Below, piece after piece: positions 25,821-35,707 of a stretch of DNA of 64,000 bases. This stretch comes from an uncultured Flavobacteriaceae bacterium (GTDB lineage Bacteria; Bacteroidota; Bacteroidia; Flavobacteriales; Flavobacteriaceae): positions 221,529-285,528 of the forward strand of contig CANKYF010000005.1 in the NCBI GenBank assembly GCA_947487895.1. Direction: 5' to 3'. Numbering within the stretch: the stretch's first letter is position 1; the number at the start of each line of letters is the position of its first letter. A program made the position numbers and the translations under genes. Under the pieces are notes generated by a model. That model was not told where the DNA came from. It searched no databases and saw only the letters and a program-made list of their open reading frames with translations.

Positions 25821-28112
25821 ATGATTAGAAAATTTAAAGTATATACAATAGTATTAATAATATTTATGGCTTGTAGTGATAATAGAACTGTTGCAAATTC
25901 TTCTAAAGAAGATGCTATTAATGTTAAGGTTGATTCTTTGATTCGTATAATGACATTAAAGGAAAAGATTGGACAAATGAATCAATACAATGGGTTTTGG
26001 GATGTAACAGGGCCTGTTCCTAATGGTGGGGATGCAGAAATAAAATATGAACATTTAAAAAATGGCTTAGTGGGATCTATGCTTTCAGTAAGAGGTGCCG
26101 AAGCGGTTAGAGCAGTACAAAAAATAGTTGTTGAAGAGTCTAGATTGGGCATACCATTAATAATTGGTTTTGATGTTATTCATGGATATAAAACATTAAG
26201 TCCTATCCCTCTGGCTGAAGCAGCTAGTTGGGATTTAGAAGCAATAGAAACATCAGCACAAGTTGCCGCAGCTGAAGCATCAGCTGCAGGTATAAACTGG
26301 ACTTTTGCTCCAATGGTTGATATATCAAGAGATCCTAGATGGGGTAGAGTGATGGAAGGAGCAGGAGAAGATCCGTTTTTAGGTAGTAAAATTGCTAAAG
26401 CCAGAGTAAAAGGATTTCAAGGGGAAGATTTATCTGCAGTAAACACCATAGCAGCTTGTGCTAAACATTTTGCAGCTTATGGGTTTTCAGAAGCTGGTAA
26501 AGAATATAACACTGTAGATATTGGTACATCTACACTATACAATACTGTATTACCACCATTTAAAGCGGCTGTTGATGCAGACGTTAAAACATTAATGAAT
26601 GCATTCAATGAGTTAAATGGAGTTCCTGCAACTGCAAATAAATTTCTTTTAAGAGATATATTAAAAGGTAAATGGGGCTTTAATGGATTTGTAATTTCAG
26701 ATTGGGCCTCTATAAAAGAAATATCGCTTTGGGGACATACAAAAGATGAAAAAGATGCGGCGAAGGTAGCTGCAATAGCGGGTACCGATATGGACATGGA
26801 ATCTCATATATACGTATCTCAATTAGAAGAATTGGTGAAAGAAGGAATTGTAAAAGAGGACATAATTGATGATGCTGTTCGTAGAATATTAACGGTTAAG
26901 TTTGAATTAGGGTTGTTTGATGATCCATATAAGTATTGTGATGAGGTAAGAGAAAAAGAGGTTGTAAATAATAAATCTCATCATGAAGCTGTTTTAGATG
27001 TTGCCAAAAAATCTATAGTACTTCTTAAAAATGAAAACCAGTTATTGCCACTAAAAAAAGAAGGGCAAAAAATAGCTTTAATAGGCGCTTTGGCCAGTGA
27101 TAAAAATAGCCCTTTGGGAAGTTGGAGAATAGCTTCAAAAGATAATACAGGAGTTTCTGTTTTAGAAGGGATGCAAAATTATAAAGGTAATACGCTTATT
27201 TATAAAAAAGGAGCTGATGTATCTGTTGGAGAAACACATTTTGTAAATGAATTAACCATAAACGAAACGGATAAAAGTGAGTTTGATGAAGCTGTAGAAG
27301 CAGCAAAAAATGCAGATGTAGTTGTTATGGTTTTAGGAGAACATGGCTTTCAGAGTGGAGAAGCCAGAAGTAGAACAGAGATAGATTTACCAGGTGTTCA
27401 ACAAGAGTTGCTAGAAGAAGTTTATAAAGTAAACAAAAACATAGTATTGGTATTAAATAACGGTAGACCTTTAACTATTAACTGGGCTGATAAACATATT
27501 CCAACTATTGTAGAAGCGTGGCAACTTGGAACACAATCAGGTAATGCAATCGCTCAGGTACTTTATGGCGATTATAACCCAAGCGGAAAGTTGCCAATGA
27601 CATTTCCCAGAAATGTGGGGCAAATACCAATATATTATAACTATAAAAATACAGGAAGACCAGTAGCAGATAAAACGAATCCAAACCTGGTTTTCTGGTC
27701 TCATTATAGTGATGTTGAAAATACACCGTTATACCCGTTTGGTCATGGATTAAGTTATACCACTTTTAAATATTCAAACTTGAAGCTTAATAAGACGTCT
27801 TTTAAAATGGATGAAGAAGTGCAAGTGTCTGTAGATGTGACTAATACTGGGGAATTTAAAGGTAAAGAGGTGGTGCAGTTATATATTAGAGATTTAGTAG
27901 CTAGTACAACCCGTCCTGTAAAAGAGCTAAAAGGTTTTGAATTAATAGAATTTGAAGTAGGAGAAACCAAAACTATAAAGTTTACATTGAATAAAGAGAT
28001 CTTAGGGTTTTATGATAATGAAGGTAACTTTATTATTGAGTCAGGAGACTTTGTAGTTTTTGTTGGAGGTAGCTCATATACATCATTACATACAAGTTTT
28101 GTCTTAAATTAG
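25821..28112 (+). CDS. bglX: Glycoside hydrolase family 3 beta-glucosidase, lipoprotein
   Basis: The protein has 763 residues, a full-length GH3 enzyme. A lipoprotein signal ends at Cys18 (FMACSD), so it is probably anchored on the periplasmic face of a membrane. The N-terminal barrel carries VIHGYKT, a KHFAAYG motif and the nucleophile Asp294 in VISDWAS. The second domain has SGEARSRTEIDL, where Glu514 is the likely acid/base. A C-terminal fibronectin III-like domain closes the protein (YPFGHGLSYTTF onward). It would release glucose from the non-reducing end of beta-linked oligosaccharides imported by the SusCD pair. It is followed by a bidirectional terminator. Confidence 0.92.
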   Translation: MIRKFKVYTIVLIIFMACSDNRTVANSSKEDAINVKVDSLIRIMTLKEKIGQMNQYNGFWDVTGPVPNGGDAEIKYEHLKNGLVGSMLSVRGAEAVRAVQKIVVEESRLGIPLIIGFDVIHGYKTLSPIPLAEAASWDLEAIETSAQVAAAEASAAGINWTFAPMVDISRDPRWGRVMEGAGEDPFLGSKIAKARVKGFQGEDLSAVNTIAACAKHFAAYGFSEAGKEYNTVDIGTSTLYNTVLPPFKAAVDADVKTLMNAFNELNGVPATANKFLLRDILKGKWGFNGFVISDWASIKEISLWGHTKDEKDAAKVAAIAGTDMDMESHIYVSQLEELVKEGIVKEDIIDDAVRRILTVKFELGLFDDPYKYCDEVREKEVVNNKSHHEAVLDVAKKSIVLLKNENQLLPLKKEGQKIALIGALASDKNSPLGSWRIASKDNTGVSVLEGMQNYKGNTLIYKKGADVSVGETHFVNELTINETDKSEFDEAVEAAKNADVVVMVLGEHGFQSGEARSRTEIDLPGVQQELLEEVYKVNKNIVLVLNNGRPLTINWADKHIPTIVEAWQLGTQSGNAIAQVLYGDYNPSGKLPMTFPRNVGQIPIYYNYKNTGRPVADKTNPNLVFWSHYSDVENTPLYPFGHGLSYTTFKYSNLKLNKTSFKMDEEVQVSVDVTNTGEFKGKEVVQLYIRDLVASTTRPVKELKGFELIEFEVGETKTIKFTLNKEILGFYDNEGNFIIESGDFVVFVGGSSYTSLHTSFVLN

Positions 28113-28134
28113 ATTTTAAGAGTTAATTGTTTTG

Positions 28135-28165
28135 AAAAAGGATGGCTAATAAAGCTATCCTTTTT
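28135..28165. terminator. Bidirectional terminator between GH3 and symporter genes
   Basis: AAAAAGGATGGC (28135-28146) pairs with GCTATCCTTTTT (one G-T pair) around a seven-base loop. The genes on either side converge here. Confidence 0.85.
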
Positions 28166-28196
28166 ATTAAACAGTCTTTTAGAGCTCAAAATTTTA

Positions 28197-29789
28197 TTAT
28201 TGATCTTTGCGTCTAGAGTTCAATTCTAATGTGATTTCATTCATTTTCTTCTGGTTTAATGGGTATGCAAACATTAATCCAGCGGCTATAATTGTAATTA
28301 TCGCAGGAACCCAGCTCATTAGCATTATAATGCCAGGGATTGCACCACTTATAGTTGAAATATCCTGACCGTTATAATTGAAAGCTCCTAGTATGAATCC
28401 AATAATAGCACCAGCTACACCTCCCCCTAATTTAGTTGCAAATGAACCCGCCGAGTAAATAAGCCCTGTGGCCCTTCTTCTGTTTTTCCATTCTGAAAAA
28501 TCTGCAGCATCACCTAGCATTACAAAGAAAAGAGTAGGGAACATTGCAGAAGCAAATTCAGATACCAATCCAATGATAAAGATGTAAGTTATATCATTTG
28601 GTCTGCAAAAAAGAAACAAGGTGTTTACCGCTCCAGAAAAAATTAATGCATATATGAATAGATTACGTTTTCCCAACTTTTTGCTTAAAGGGCTTGTTAG
28701 AAAAGCTCCAGCAATAGATGCAAACATTAAGCCTACTAAATAAGAAGCAGACAGTAATTGGTCATTTAGATAATGGGTGAAATAGATTATCGTGATGCCT
28801 TGTTTTATAGAGTTATAGACATTGAATAAAAGGCCTATTATCAATAGAATCAACCAGGGCTTGTTAGAAATGAGATCTCTAATATCTTTCCATAAATTGT
28901 TTTTTTGATTTTCAGGAGGGGTGACTCTTTCTTTAGTAGAAAAGAAAGTGACTAACATTAGTATGGCAAGTATTGCAGACATGATATACATAGACTTGCT
29001 ATAACCCCTTTTTTGATCTACAATTAGCAGATTTTCTTTGGTTAAGTTTTTCTCACCTGAGACTATGAAGGAATAAGTATCTCCTTTTTTCATAGTAAAA
29101 CTTTTACCATTTGTAGCTTCATCTTCGTTATTGTTTTTCCATACAAAAGTGGCTACACCATCTTTAGTTTTAATATTTACATGCTCCACATCTTTAGTGG
29201 CCATAACTTCAACATTAAAAGTACCTGCTTTTAATTGAGTTACATTTACAGACGGATCTACATTACCAAAATGTGTCACTAAAAATAGCAAGGCACCTTG
29301 TACCAGCATACCACCAGCAAAAGCGCCAACCATTCTGTAGGAGCCTATGCTTGTTCTTTCTTTATCATCTCCAGTCATAACGACCATTAGAGCACCGTAA
29401 GGAATATTGTTTGCGGTATACACTAAAGTGAATAGCATATAACTTGCATAGGCGTACAATATTTTACCATCTTCAGATAGTTCAGGAGAGATAAATAATA
29501 AAGATAAGGATAACCCTAATGGTATAGCAGTCCATAAAATCCAGGGCCTGAATTTCCCGTATTTCGTTTTTGTACGATCACTAATAATACCCATAATAAT
29601 ATCACTAATACCATCGCTAGATCTAGCAAAAAGCAAAACTAAACCGGCTGTTTCTGGAGTTAAACCAAAAACATCTGTATAAAAAATAAATAAGAAGGTA
29701 GCTACACCTCTCCAGGCAATATTAGCGGCACCATCACCTAAGGCATAACCAATTTTTTCTCTAATTGAAAGTTTAATTTTATCAGTCAT
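28197..29789 (-). CDS. GPH-family sugar:cation symporter with an extra soluble domain
   Basis: I prefer the Met at 29787-29789 (MTDKIKLSIREKIGYALGDG), the usual start of this family, over the in-frame Met at 29807. The family signature regions are present: GYALGDGAANIAW near the N terminus and GIISDRTKTKYGKFRPWIL after the second helix. About twelve membrane helices are expected. An unusual hydrophilic stretch of roughly 85 residues, beta-rich and ending LLIVDQKRGYSKS, interrupts the protein between helices 5 and 6 and would face the periplasm. The transporter probably imports the glucose or disaccharide produced by the GH3 enzyme across the inner membrane. It converges on the GH3 gene. Confidence 0.85.
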   Translation of the reverse strand: MTDKIKLSIREKIGYALGDGAANIAWRGVATFLFIFYTDVFGLTPETAGLVLLFARSSDGISDIIMGIISDRTKTKYGKFRPWILWTAIPLGLSLSLLFISPELSEDGKILYAYASYMLFTLVYTANNIPYGALMVVMTGDDKERTSIGSYRMVGAFAGGMLVQGALLFLVTHFGNVDPSVNVTQLKAGTFNVEVMATKDVEHVNIKTKDGVATFVWKNNNEDEATNGKSFTMKKGDTYSFIVSGEKNLTKENLLIVDQKRGYSKSMYIMSAILAILMLVTFFSTKERVTPPENQKNNLWKDIRDLISNKPWLILLIIGLLFNVYNSIKQGITIIYFTHYLNDQLLSASYLVGLMFASIAGAFLTSPLSKKLGKRNLFIYALIFSGAVNTLFLFCRPNDITYIFIIGLVSEFASAMFPTLFFVMLGDAADFSEWKNRRRATGLIYSAGSFATKLGGGVAGAIIGFILGAFNYNGQDISTISGAIPGIIMLMSWVPAIITIIAAGLMFAYPLNQKKMNEITLELNSRRKDQ

Positions 29790-29966
29790 TCCGTTTAGTT
29801 GTAACACACTTTTAAAAGTTTAAGTACTGTTGAATAGACTGTTAAATTAAGTTTTCTTTTGAATATATATTTATACTTTTTTGGTAGAATTAGATATTAT
29901 TCCAACAAATTTAAAGTTATTCTTGGTTAGGGCTTTAATGTTTTCCAAGTTGTAGGAAGAAAGAAC

Positions 29967-29974
29967 TATATTTG
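29967..29974 (+). promoter_or_regulatory. Predicted mfd promoter -7 box
   Basis: TATATTTG fits TAnnTTTG exactly and lies 25 bases before the mfd start codon. The only nearby TTG (29950-29952) has a 14-base spacer, shorter than usual, so the -33 element is uncertain. Confidence 0.5.
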
Positions 29975-29999
29975 CATTCATTAAAATTTATATATTCTA

Positions 30000-32900
30000 G
30001 TGAGCTCTTCAAACCTCTCGCAAGTATATTCACGGACTTTGCAAGTGCAAAATCTGCAGAATGCTATTGCTCAAACTCAAATAAAAACACATTTAAAAGG
30101 CCTTATAGGTTCGTCTTTTTCATATGTCATTTCAAATGTTTTTAAGGAAACCGATAAACCTTTTTTACTGGTTTTTAATGATAAAGAAGAAGCGGCACAT
30201 TACCTAAATGATTTAGAACAATTGGTTAATGATAAAGATGTACTCTTCTATCCAGGTAGTTACCGTAGGCCTTATCAAATAGAGGAAACAGATAATGCCA
30301 ATGTATTATTACGTGCTGAGGTTTTAAATAGGATTAACTCACGAAAAAAACCTGCAATTATTGTTACTTATCCCGACGCTCTTTTTGAAAAAGTAGTGAC
30401 TAGAAGAGAGTTGGAACGTAATACCTTAAAAGTAGCTGTTGGCGATAGTATTTCTATAGATTTTGTAAACGAAGTATTGTTTGAATACCAGTTTAAGCGT
30501 GTAGATTTTGTGACAGAACCAGGTGAGTTTTCGGTACGCGGTGGTATAGTAGATGTGTTTTCGTTTTCACATGATGAGCCCTATCGCATAGAATTTTTTG
30601 GCGATGAGGTAGATAGCATTAGAACGTTTGATGTAGAGTCTCAGCTATCGGTAGATCAGATTAAAAAAATCAATATCATACCAAATGTTGCCAATAAATT
30701 TTTAGAAGAAAGTCGTCAAAGTTTCCTAAAATACATTGCGCAAAAAACGGTAGTGGGCATAAAAAATGCCGATTTATTGTTTTCGAGAATTGACGATTTC
30801 TTCGGTAAAGCAGAGGAAGCCTTTAAAAGTTTGTCTTCAGAATTAAAACACGACAAACCTGAAGAACTGTTTTGCAATTCGGTATTACTAAAAAATCAGT
30901 TATTAGATTTTTCAATAGTTGAATTTGGGACACAAAGTGTCTTTTGTCATTCAGAGCAGCCTGCACTTAGAAAAGACCAAGTAAGCGAAGAGTCTCATTT
31001 GGTGCCTGAGGTTCTCGAAGGCACAACAAGCAATACAGGCACTTCGAGAACCTCAGTGTCCACATTCACTTTCAACACCACCCCACAACCCTCATTTAAC
31101 AAACAATTCAATTTGTTAATTGAAGATTTAATTACAAATCATAATAAAGGATATATCAACTACATAGCTTGTGTTAGCGAGCAACAAGCTAAACGTTTTC
31201 ATGATATTTTTGAAGATGTAGATAAAGAGGGTCATCCAAATTTTGAAGAACGTGTTTATTATAAAACCATTGTACAATCGTTACATCAAGGATTTGTAGA
31301 TCATGAAAACAAAATAGTTTGTTATACAGATCACCAAATATTTGAACGTTATCATAAATTTCAACTTAAAAATGGCTATGCAAAAAAACAAGCCATAACT
31401 TTAAAAGAACTCACCAATTTAGATGTAGGTGATTATGTAACCCATATAGATCATGGTATTGGTCGCTTTGGGGGGCTCAAAAAAATTGATGTAGAAGGTA
31501 AAAAGCAGGAAGCCATCAAATTGATTTATGGTGAACGTGATGTACTGTATTTAAGCATTCATTCGCTTCATAAAATCACCAAGTATAATGGTAAAGATGG
31601 TAAACCGCCAAAGGTTTATAAATTGGGTAGCAACGCTTGGAAAACCTTAAAGCAAAAAACCAAAGCTAGAGTTAAACATATAGCTTTTAACCTTATAAAA
31701 TTATATGCAAAACGGAAAACACAAAAGGGCTATCAGTACAATCCTGATAGTTATATGCAACATGAGTTAGAAGCTTCTTTTATTTACGAAGATACTCCAG
31801 ACCAAAGTAAGGCAACTGCCGATATTAAAGCAGATATGGAAAGTGAGCGCCCAATGGATCGCTTAATCTGTGGAGATGTTGGTTTTGGTAAAACAGAAGT
31901 GGCCATCCGTGCAGCATTTAAAGCGGTAGATAATGGTAAGCAAGTTGCTATTTTAGTACCAACAACTATTTTAGCGTATCAGCATGCTAGAACTTTTAGA
32001 AAGCGATTACAAGATTTTCCTGTGGTTGTAGATTATTTAAACAGATTTAGAACTGCTAAAGAAAAACGTGTCACTTTAGAAGCATTAGCTGATGGAAAAG
32101 TAGATATTATTATTGGTACGCATCAGTTAGTTAATAAGAATGTTAATTTTAAAAACTTAGGATTACTTATTGTTGATGAAGAGCAAAAATTTGGTGTAGC
32201 CGTTAAAGAGAAATTAAAGACTTTAAAAGAAAATGTAGATGTATTAACACTTACTGCAACACCAATACCGCGTACCCTTCAATTTAGTTTAATGGCGGCA
32301 AGAGATTTATCGGTTATTACAACGCCACCACCAAACAGGTATCCAATAGAAAGTCATGTAATAAGATTCAATGAAGAGTCTATTAGAGATGCTGTGAGTT
32401 ATGAGATTCAACGTGGCGGACAAATATTTTTTATTCATAATCGCATTGAAAATATAAAAGAAGTGGCTGGTATGATTCAGCGTCTGGTACCTGATGCTAA
32501 AATAGCGATTGGTCATGGACAAATGGAAGGTAAAAAACTAGAAGAACTCATGTTGGCTTTTATTAATGGAGAGTTTGACGTATTAGTAAGTACTACTATT
32601 GTTGAAAGTGGTTTAGATGTACCGAATGCCAATACTATTTTTATTAATAACGCTAATAATTTTGGTTTAAGTGATTTGCATCAAATGAGAGGGCGTGTAG
32701 GTAGAAGTAATAAAAAAGCATTCTGTTATTTTATAACACCTGAATATTCTGCAATGACTGAAGATGCGCGTAAACGTATTTCAGCATTAGAACAGTTTAC
32801 AGAATTAGGTAGCGGATTCAACATTGCTATGAAAGATTTAGAAATTCGTGGTGCTGGAGATTTACTAGGAGGAGAGCAAAGTGGCTTCATTAATGAAATA

Positions 32901-33467
32901 GGCTTTGATACGTATCAAAAAATATTAAATGAAGCTATTGAAGAACTTAAAGAAAATGAGTTCAAAGACTTGTATAACGAACCTGATGAAGATAAAACAT
33001 ATGTAAAAGATGTAACTATTGATACAGATTTTGAATTACTCTTTCCAGACAGTTACATAAATAATATTGCTGAAAGATTGAGTCTTTATACCAAACTCAA
33101 TGAATTAAAAACTCAAGAAGAATTAGCAAAATTTGAGAAAGATTTAATGGATAGATTTGGTGAGTTGCCAGCAGAAGTGACCGATTTATTAAATAGTGTC
33201 CAAATAAAGTGGATTGCTTCTAAAATAGGATTTGAAAAAATCATCATGAAACAAAATAAATTTGTGGGATATTTTATTAGTGATCAACAAAGCAGCTTCT
33301 ATCAAAGTTCAGGTTTTACCAAAGTGTTAGGCTATGTACAATCTAATTCTGGTGTATGCAAAATGAAAGAGAAACAAACACGCCAAGGCTTAAGATTATT
33401 GCTTACATTTGAAGGAGTTAACTCGGTAGAAAAAGCTTTAACATTATTAAAACCTATTGTGGCTTAA
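30000..33467 (+). CDS. mfd: Transcription-repair coupling factor Mfd, with a repeat-derived insertion
   Basis: The protein has 1155 residues. The start is GTG at 30000-30002; no in-frame ATG lies between it and an upstream stop. The N-terminal UvrB-like part is about residues 1-300. The RNA polymerase-interacting CarD-like domain is about 474-527 (LDVGDYVTHIDHGIGRFGGL). The helicase motor follows with Walker A GDVGFGKTE (about 624) and DEEQ (about 725), and the C-terminal regulatory domain ends the protein. Mfd frees stalled polymerase and recruits UvrA. Residues about 309-357 are atypical: they are encoded by a palindromic intergenic repeat (near 31006-31056) inserted in frame in the linker before the CarD-like domain. 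Confidence 0.96.
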   Translation: MSSSNLSQVYSRTLQVQNLQNAIAQTQIKTHLKGLIGSSFSYVISNVFKETDKPFLLVFNDKEEAAHYLNDLEQLVNDKDVLFYPGSYRRPYQIEETDNANVLLRAEVLNRINSRKKPAIIVTYPDALFEKVVTRRELERNTLKVAVGDSISIDFVNEVLFEYQFKRVDFVTEPGEFSVRGGIVDVFSFSHDEPYRIEFFGDEVDSIRTFDVESQLSVDQIKKINIIPNVANKFLEESRQSFLKYIAQKTVVGIKNADLLFSRIDDFFGKAEEAFKSLSSELKHDKPEELFCNSVLLKNQLLDFSIVEFGTQSVFCHSEQPALRKDQVSEESHLVPEVLEGTTSNTGTSRTSVSTFTFNTTPQPSFNKQFNLLIEDLITNHNKGYINYIACVSEQQAKRFHDIFEDVDKEGHPNFEERVYYKTIVQSLHQGFVDHENKIVCYTDHQIFERYHKFQLKNGYAKKQAITLKELTNLDVGDYVTHIDHGIGRFGGLKKIDVEGKKQEAIKLIYGERDVLYLSIHSLHKITKYNGKDGKPPKVYKLGSNAWKTLKQKTKARVKHIAFNLIKLYAKRKTQKGYQYNPDSYMQHELEASFIYEDTPDQSKATADIKADMESERPMDRLICGDVGFGKTEVAIRAAFKAVDNGKQVAILVPTTILAYQHARTFRKRLQDFPVVVDYLNRFRTAKEKRVTLEALADGKVDIIIGTHQLVNKNVNFKNLGLLIVDEEQKFGVAVKEKLKTLKENVDVLTLTATPIPRTLQFSLMAARDLSVITTPPPNRYPIESHVIRFNEESIRDAVSYEIQRGGQIFFIHNRIENIKEVAGMIQRLVPDAKIAIGHGQMEGKKLEELMLAFINGEFDVLVSTTIVESGLDVPNANTIFINNANNFGLSDLHQMRGRVGRSNKKAFCYFITPEYSAMTEDARKRISALEQFTELGSGFNIAMKDLEIRGAGDLLGGEQSGFINEIGFDTYQKILNEAIEELKENEFKDLYNEPDEDKTYVKDVTIDTDFELLFPDSYINNIAERLSLYTKLNELKTQEELAKFEKDLMDRFGELPAEVTDLLNSVQIKWIASKIGFEKIIMKQNKFVGYFISDQQSSFYQSSGFTKVLGYVQSNSGVCKMKEKQTRQGLRLLLTFEGVNSVEKALTLLKPIVA
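30925..31069. repeat. Palindromic intergenic-type repeat inserted in the mfd coding sequence
   Basis: CTGAGGTTCTCGAAG (31006-31020) and CTTCGAGAACCTCAG (31042-31056) form a perfect 15-base inverted repeat with a 21-base loop. A smaller hairpin (GACAC, AAA, GTGTC, 30929-30941) and GTCATTCAGAGC lie just before it. The same CTGAG/TCGAAG vocabulary marks non-coding repeats elsewhere in the window. The reading frame stays open through it. The outer limits are approximate. Confidence 0.7.
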
Positions 33468-33487
33468 TTATTGCCTTATTTAATGAG

Positions 33488-34813
33488 ATGAAACCTATTT
33501 TTAAATACCTACTTATTCTATTGCCATCAATTCTTTTGGCACAACACACCATTAAAGGCACATTTTCACCTGCCGAAGAATACAAAATAGCATTACTTTA
33601 CAAAGTCACACCAACAATTTCTCAATACGTAGCCAATGCTAATGTAAATGAAGATGGTACGTTTGAATTAAAGTTAGATTCTACTGCTGCTAAAGGCATG
33701 TATAGATTAGTGTACGCAGTACCTCAAGAAGATTATAATTTTGATATTATATACAACGGAAAAGAAGACGTAGAACTTGAGTTTAATTCTGAAACAGGTG
33801 TTACTTTTTTATCATCTGTTGAAAATACGCTATTAACATCCTATACCAATAGTATGTCTAATGTAACACATAGTGTAGGTAATTATTTTAACTCTCAAAG
33901 TGAAGATACTCTAGCCTTGTCAAAAATCTTTGATATTCAAAGAGAGACGCAAAGTAATTATGAAGAAGCGGCAAAAGATTTAATGGTTTTAGATTTTATA
34001 AAAGCTAACAAACCATATATACCTAATAGTTTTGAAGATGTTAAAACTTACGTAAACAATTTAAAAAACCACTATTTTGATTATGTAGATTTTACCAATG
34101 AAACGTTGCAAAGCTCTAATATTTTAGAAGAGAAAATGGTCAACTATGTATTTGGTATGACAGCAGGAGCTAATAATGAAATAGAGAACTACAAAAACAA
34201 CATTGATATTGTTGCTATAACTATGAAAGATGCCCCCAATGAGGTGAAGCGTATTCTTCTTGTTAGTTTATGGCAGCAAATGGCAGATTTAGGGTATGAA
34301 AGTGTGGCAAACTACATTTCTAACAAATATTTAATGGATATTTTAGTTGCTTTAAGCGATCAACAATTAATAAATTCATTATTAACTTTTGAAAATGTTT
34401 CCTTAGGAAAAATAGCGCCTGATTTTTCTATTGAAATTGAAAAAGACGGTAAGAAAATTACAAAAAAATTGACAGATTTAAGCGGTTCAGATACATATGT
34501 TATTGTATTTTGGAGTAGTACTTGTTCACATTGTTTAGATGAAATTCCGCAGTTGCAAAAATTCATGAAACCTAAAACCAATATAAAAGTGATTGCTGTT
34601 GGCTTAGAGGATGAACCTTATAAATGGAAAAATTTAACCTATGAATATCCTGAATTCATTCACGTGTATGGCGAAGGTAAATGGGATAATGAAATAGGCG
34701 ATAATTATGCTGTTACTGCAACACCTACTTATTATATTCTTGATAAAGACAAAAAAATTATTGCAAAACCTGAGAACTTTGAAGGTTTTAAAAAGTTTTT
34801 TGAGGAAGAGTAA
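33488..34813 (+). CDS. TlpA-like thioredoxin-fold protein, exported
   Basis: The protein has 441 residues. A signal peptide (about 1-18, ending LLAQ) precedes a beta-rich N-terminal part that resembles DUF4369-type modules (TIKGTFSPAEEYKIALLYK), a long helical middle, and a C-terminal thioredoxin domain with the redox pair Cys346-Ser-His-Cys349 (SSTCSHCLDEIPQL) and a cis-proline region (VTATPTYYIL). It would act in the periplasm as a thiol-disulphide reductant or isomerase. It starts 20 bases after mfd, but a functional link is unlikely; co-transcription may be accidental. The target proteins are unknown. Confidence 0.82.
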   Translation: MKPIFKYLLILLPSILLAQHTIKGTFSPAEEYKIALLYKVTPTISQYVANANVNEDGTFELKLDSTAAKGMYRLVYAVPQEDYNFDIIYNGKEDVELEFNSETGVTFLSSVENTLLTSYTNSMSNVTHSVGNYFNSQSEDTLALSKIFDIQRETQSNYEEAAKDLMVLDFIKANKPYIPNSFEDVKTYVNNLKNHYFDYVDFTNETLQSSNILEEKMVNYVFGMTAGANNEIENYKNNIDIVAITMKDAPNEVKRILLVSLWQQMADLGYESVANYISNKYLMDILVALSDQQLINSLLTFENVSLGKIAPDFSIEIEKDGKKITKKLTDLSGSDTYVIVFWSSTCSHCLDEIPQLQKFMKPKTNIKVIAVGLEDEPYKWKNLTYEYPEFIHVYGEGKWDNEIGDNYAVTATPTYYILDKDKKIIAKPENFEGFKKFFEEE

Positions 34814-35156
34814 TATATGTAGGAGTTTTGTCATGCTGAATTTATTTTCAGCATCTTATTATTAAAAAGATTATGAAACAACATCTTGACTGCGCTCAGT
34901 ACAGTTCATTCAGAAGGAGAACTGATCATTGACATTATTCAAACATATCAGGGTCTTGTCAAAAGGAACTAAAAATTTACCATGAAATTTTAAGAGATTG
35001 TTACGTCACTTTGTTCCTCACAATGACGACGTCTCTAATAGAAGGTGACGTCATTCTCAGGGAGGTACGACCGTGAGAATCTCAACGCTCATTTTACATT
35101 AGAGAGTGATATTAAAATGAATTTAGAGTAAACAAGTTAAGGATGATACTATCGTA
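34814..35156. repeat. Intergenic region made of palindromic repeat units
   Basis: No gene is seen in these 343 bases. ATGCTGAA (34833-34840) pairs with TTCAGCAT (34847-34854) and may terminate the upstream transcript. Further on are GACTGCGCTCAGTACAGTTC, a unit with TGTTACGTCACTTTGTTCC then CACAATGACG, and GACGTCATTCTC with a matching GAGAATC. These are mosaic pieces of the repeat family seen at 12246-12280 and 58703-58790. Confidence 0.6.
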
Positions 35157-35516
35157 TCAAAAATGATAGAAAGCATCTTCTAAATGCTCTATTTTAAAAC
35201 TTTTACCTTCTTTAACTATTGCAATAATATCAAATCTTACTTCAACATCTAAACCATTAACGTTTACATATTCATCAACAGCTTTTACTAAGTTTTTAAT
35301 TTGTTTTGGTTTTACAAAGTCTTGTGGATTCCCAAAATCGATTGTAGAGCGGGTTTTAACTTCAATAATGGCAAGGGTGTCTTCTTTTTGGGCTATGATG
35401 TCCACTTCAGCTTTATCAAATCGGTAATTACGTTCTACAATATCGTAACTGTTTTTAATTAGGAAATCAACTGCTAATTGTTCTCCTTTTTTACCGAGTT
35501 CGTTGTGCTTAGCCAT
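35157..35516 (-). CDS. YraN family (UPF0102) nuclease-like protein
   Basis: The protein has 119 residues, the full length of the family. It opens with HNELGKKGEQLAVDFLIKNSYDIVERNYRF and continues with AEVDIIAQKEDTLAIIEVKTRS. The E-x-D and E-V-K residues match the PD-(D/E)XK nuclease core, with a resolvase-like fold. The protein is cytoplasmic and small. YraN proteins are widespread but their biological role is not settled; a part in DNA recombination or repair is assumed from the fold. It is flanked by repeat-rich DNA on its downstream side and appears to stand alone. Confidence 0.9.
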   Translation of the reverse strand: MAKHNELGKKGEQLAVDFLIKNSYDIVERNYRFDKAEVDIIAQKEDTLAIIEVKTRSTIDFGNPQDFVKPKQIKNLVKAVDEYVNVNGLDVEVRFDIIAIVKEGKSFKIEHLEDAFYHF

Positions 35517-35643
35517 AGAACTAAAATAAACAAAAGTTTGTCATTAGGAAGAAATTTGTATGCTTTAGAAAGTGTTATGATATTTGAAGAGTCATATCGA
35601 ATAAAGACTATTATATAACAAAGAATAGGGAGAAAATTTTACT

Positions 35644-35675
35644 AAAAACCCAAAAACTATTGTTTTTGGGTTTTT
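35644..35675. terminator. Bidirectional terminator
   Basis: AAAAACCCAAAAAC (35644-35657) pairs perfectly with GTTTTTGGGTTTTT (35662-35675) around a four-base loop. It ends the leftward small lipoprotein gene, 32 bases past its stop. Confidence 0.9.
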
Positions 35676-35707
35676 AGTATATACTATTTAAGTGATTTTA
35701 CCACTTT

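Noticed and set aside
34814..35156. CRISPR-like array in repeat-rich intergenic DNA
   Set aside because: The units differ in length and sequence, are not evenly spaced, and no cas genes occur in the window.
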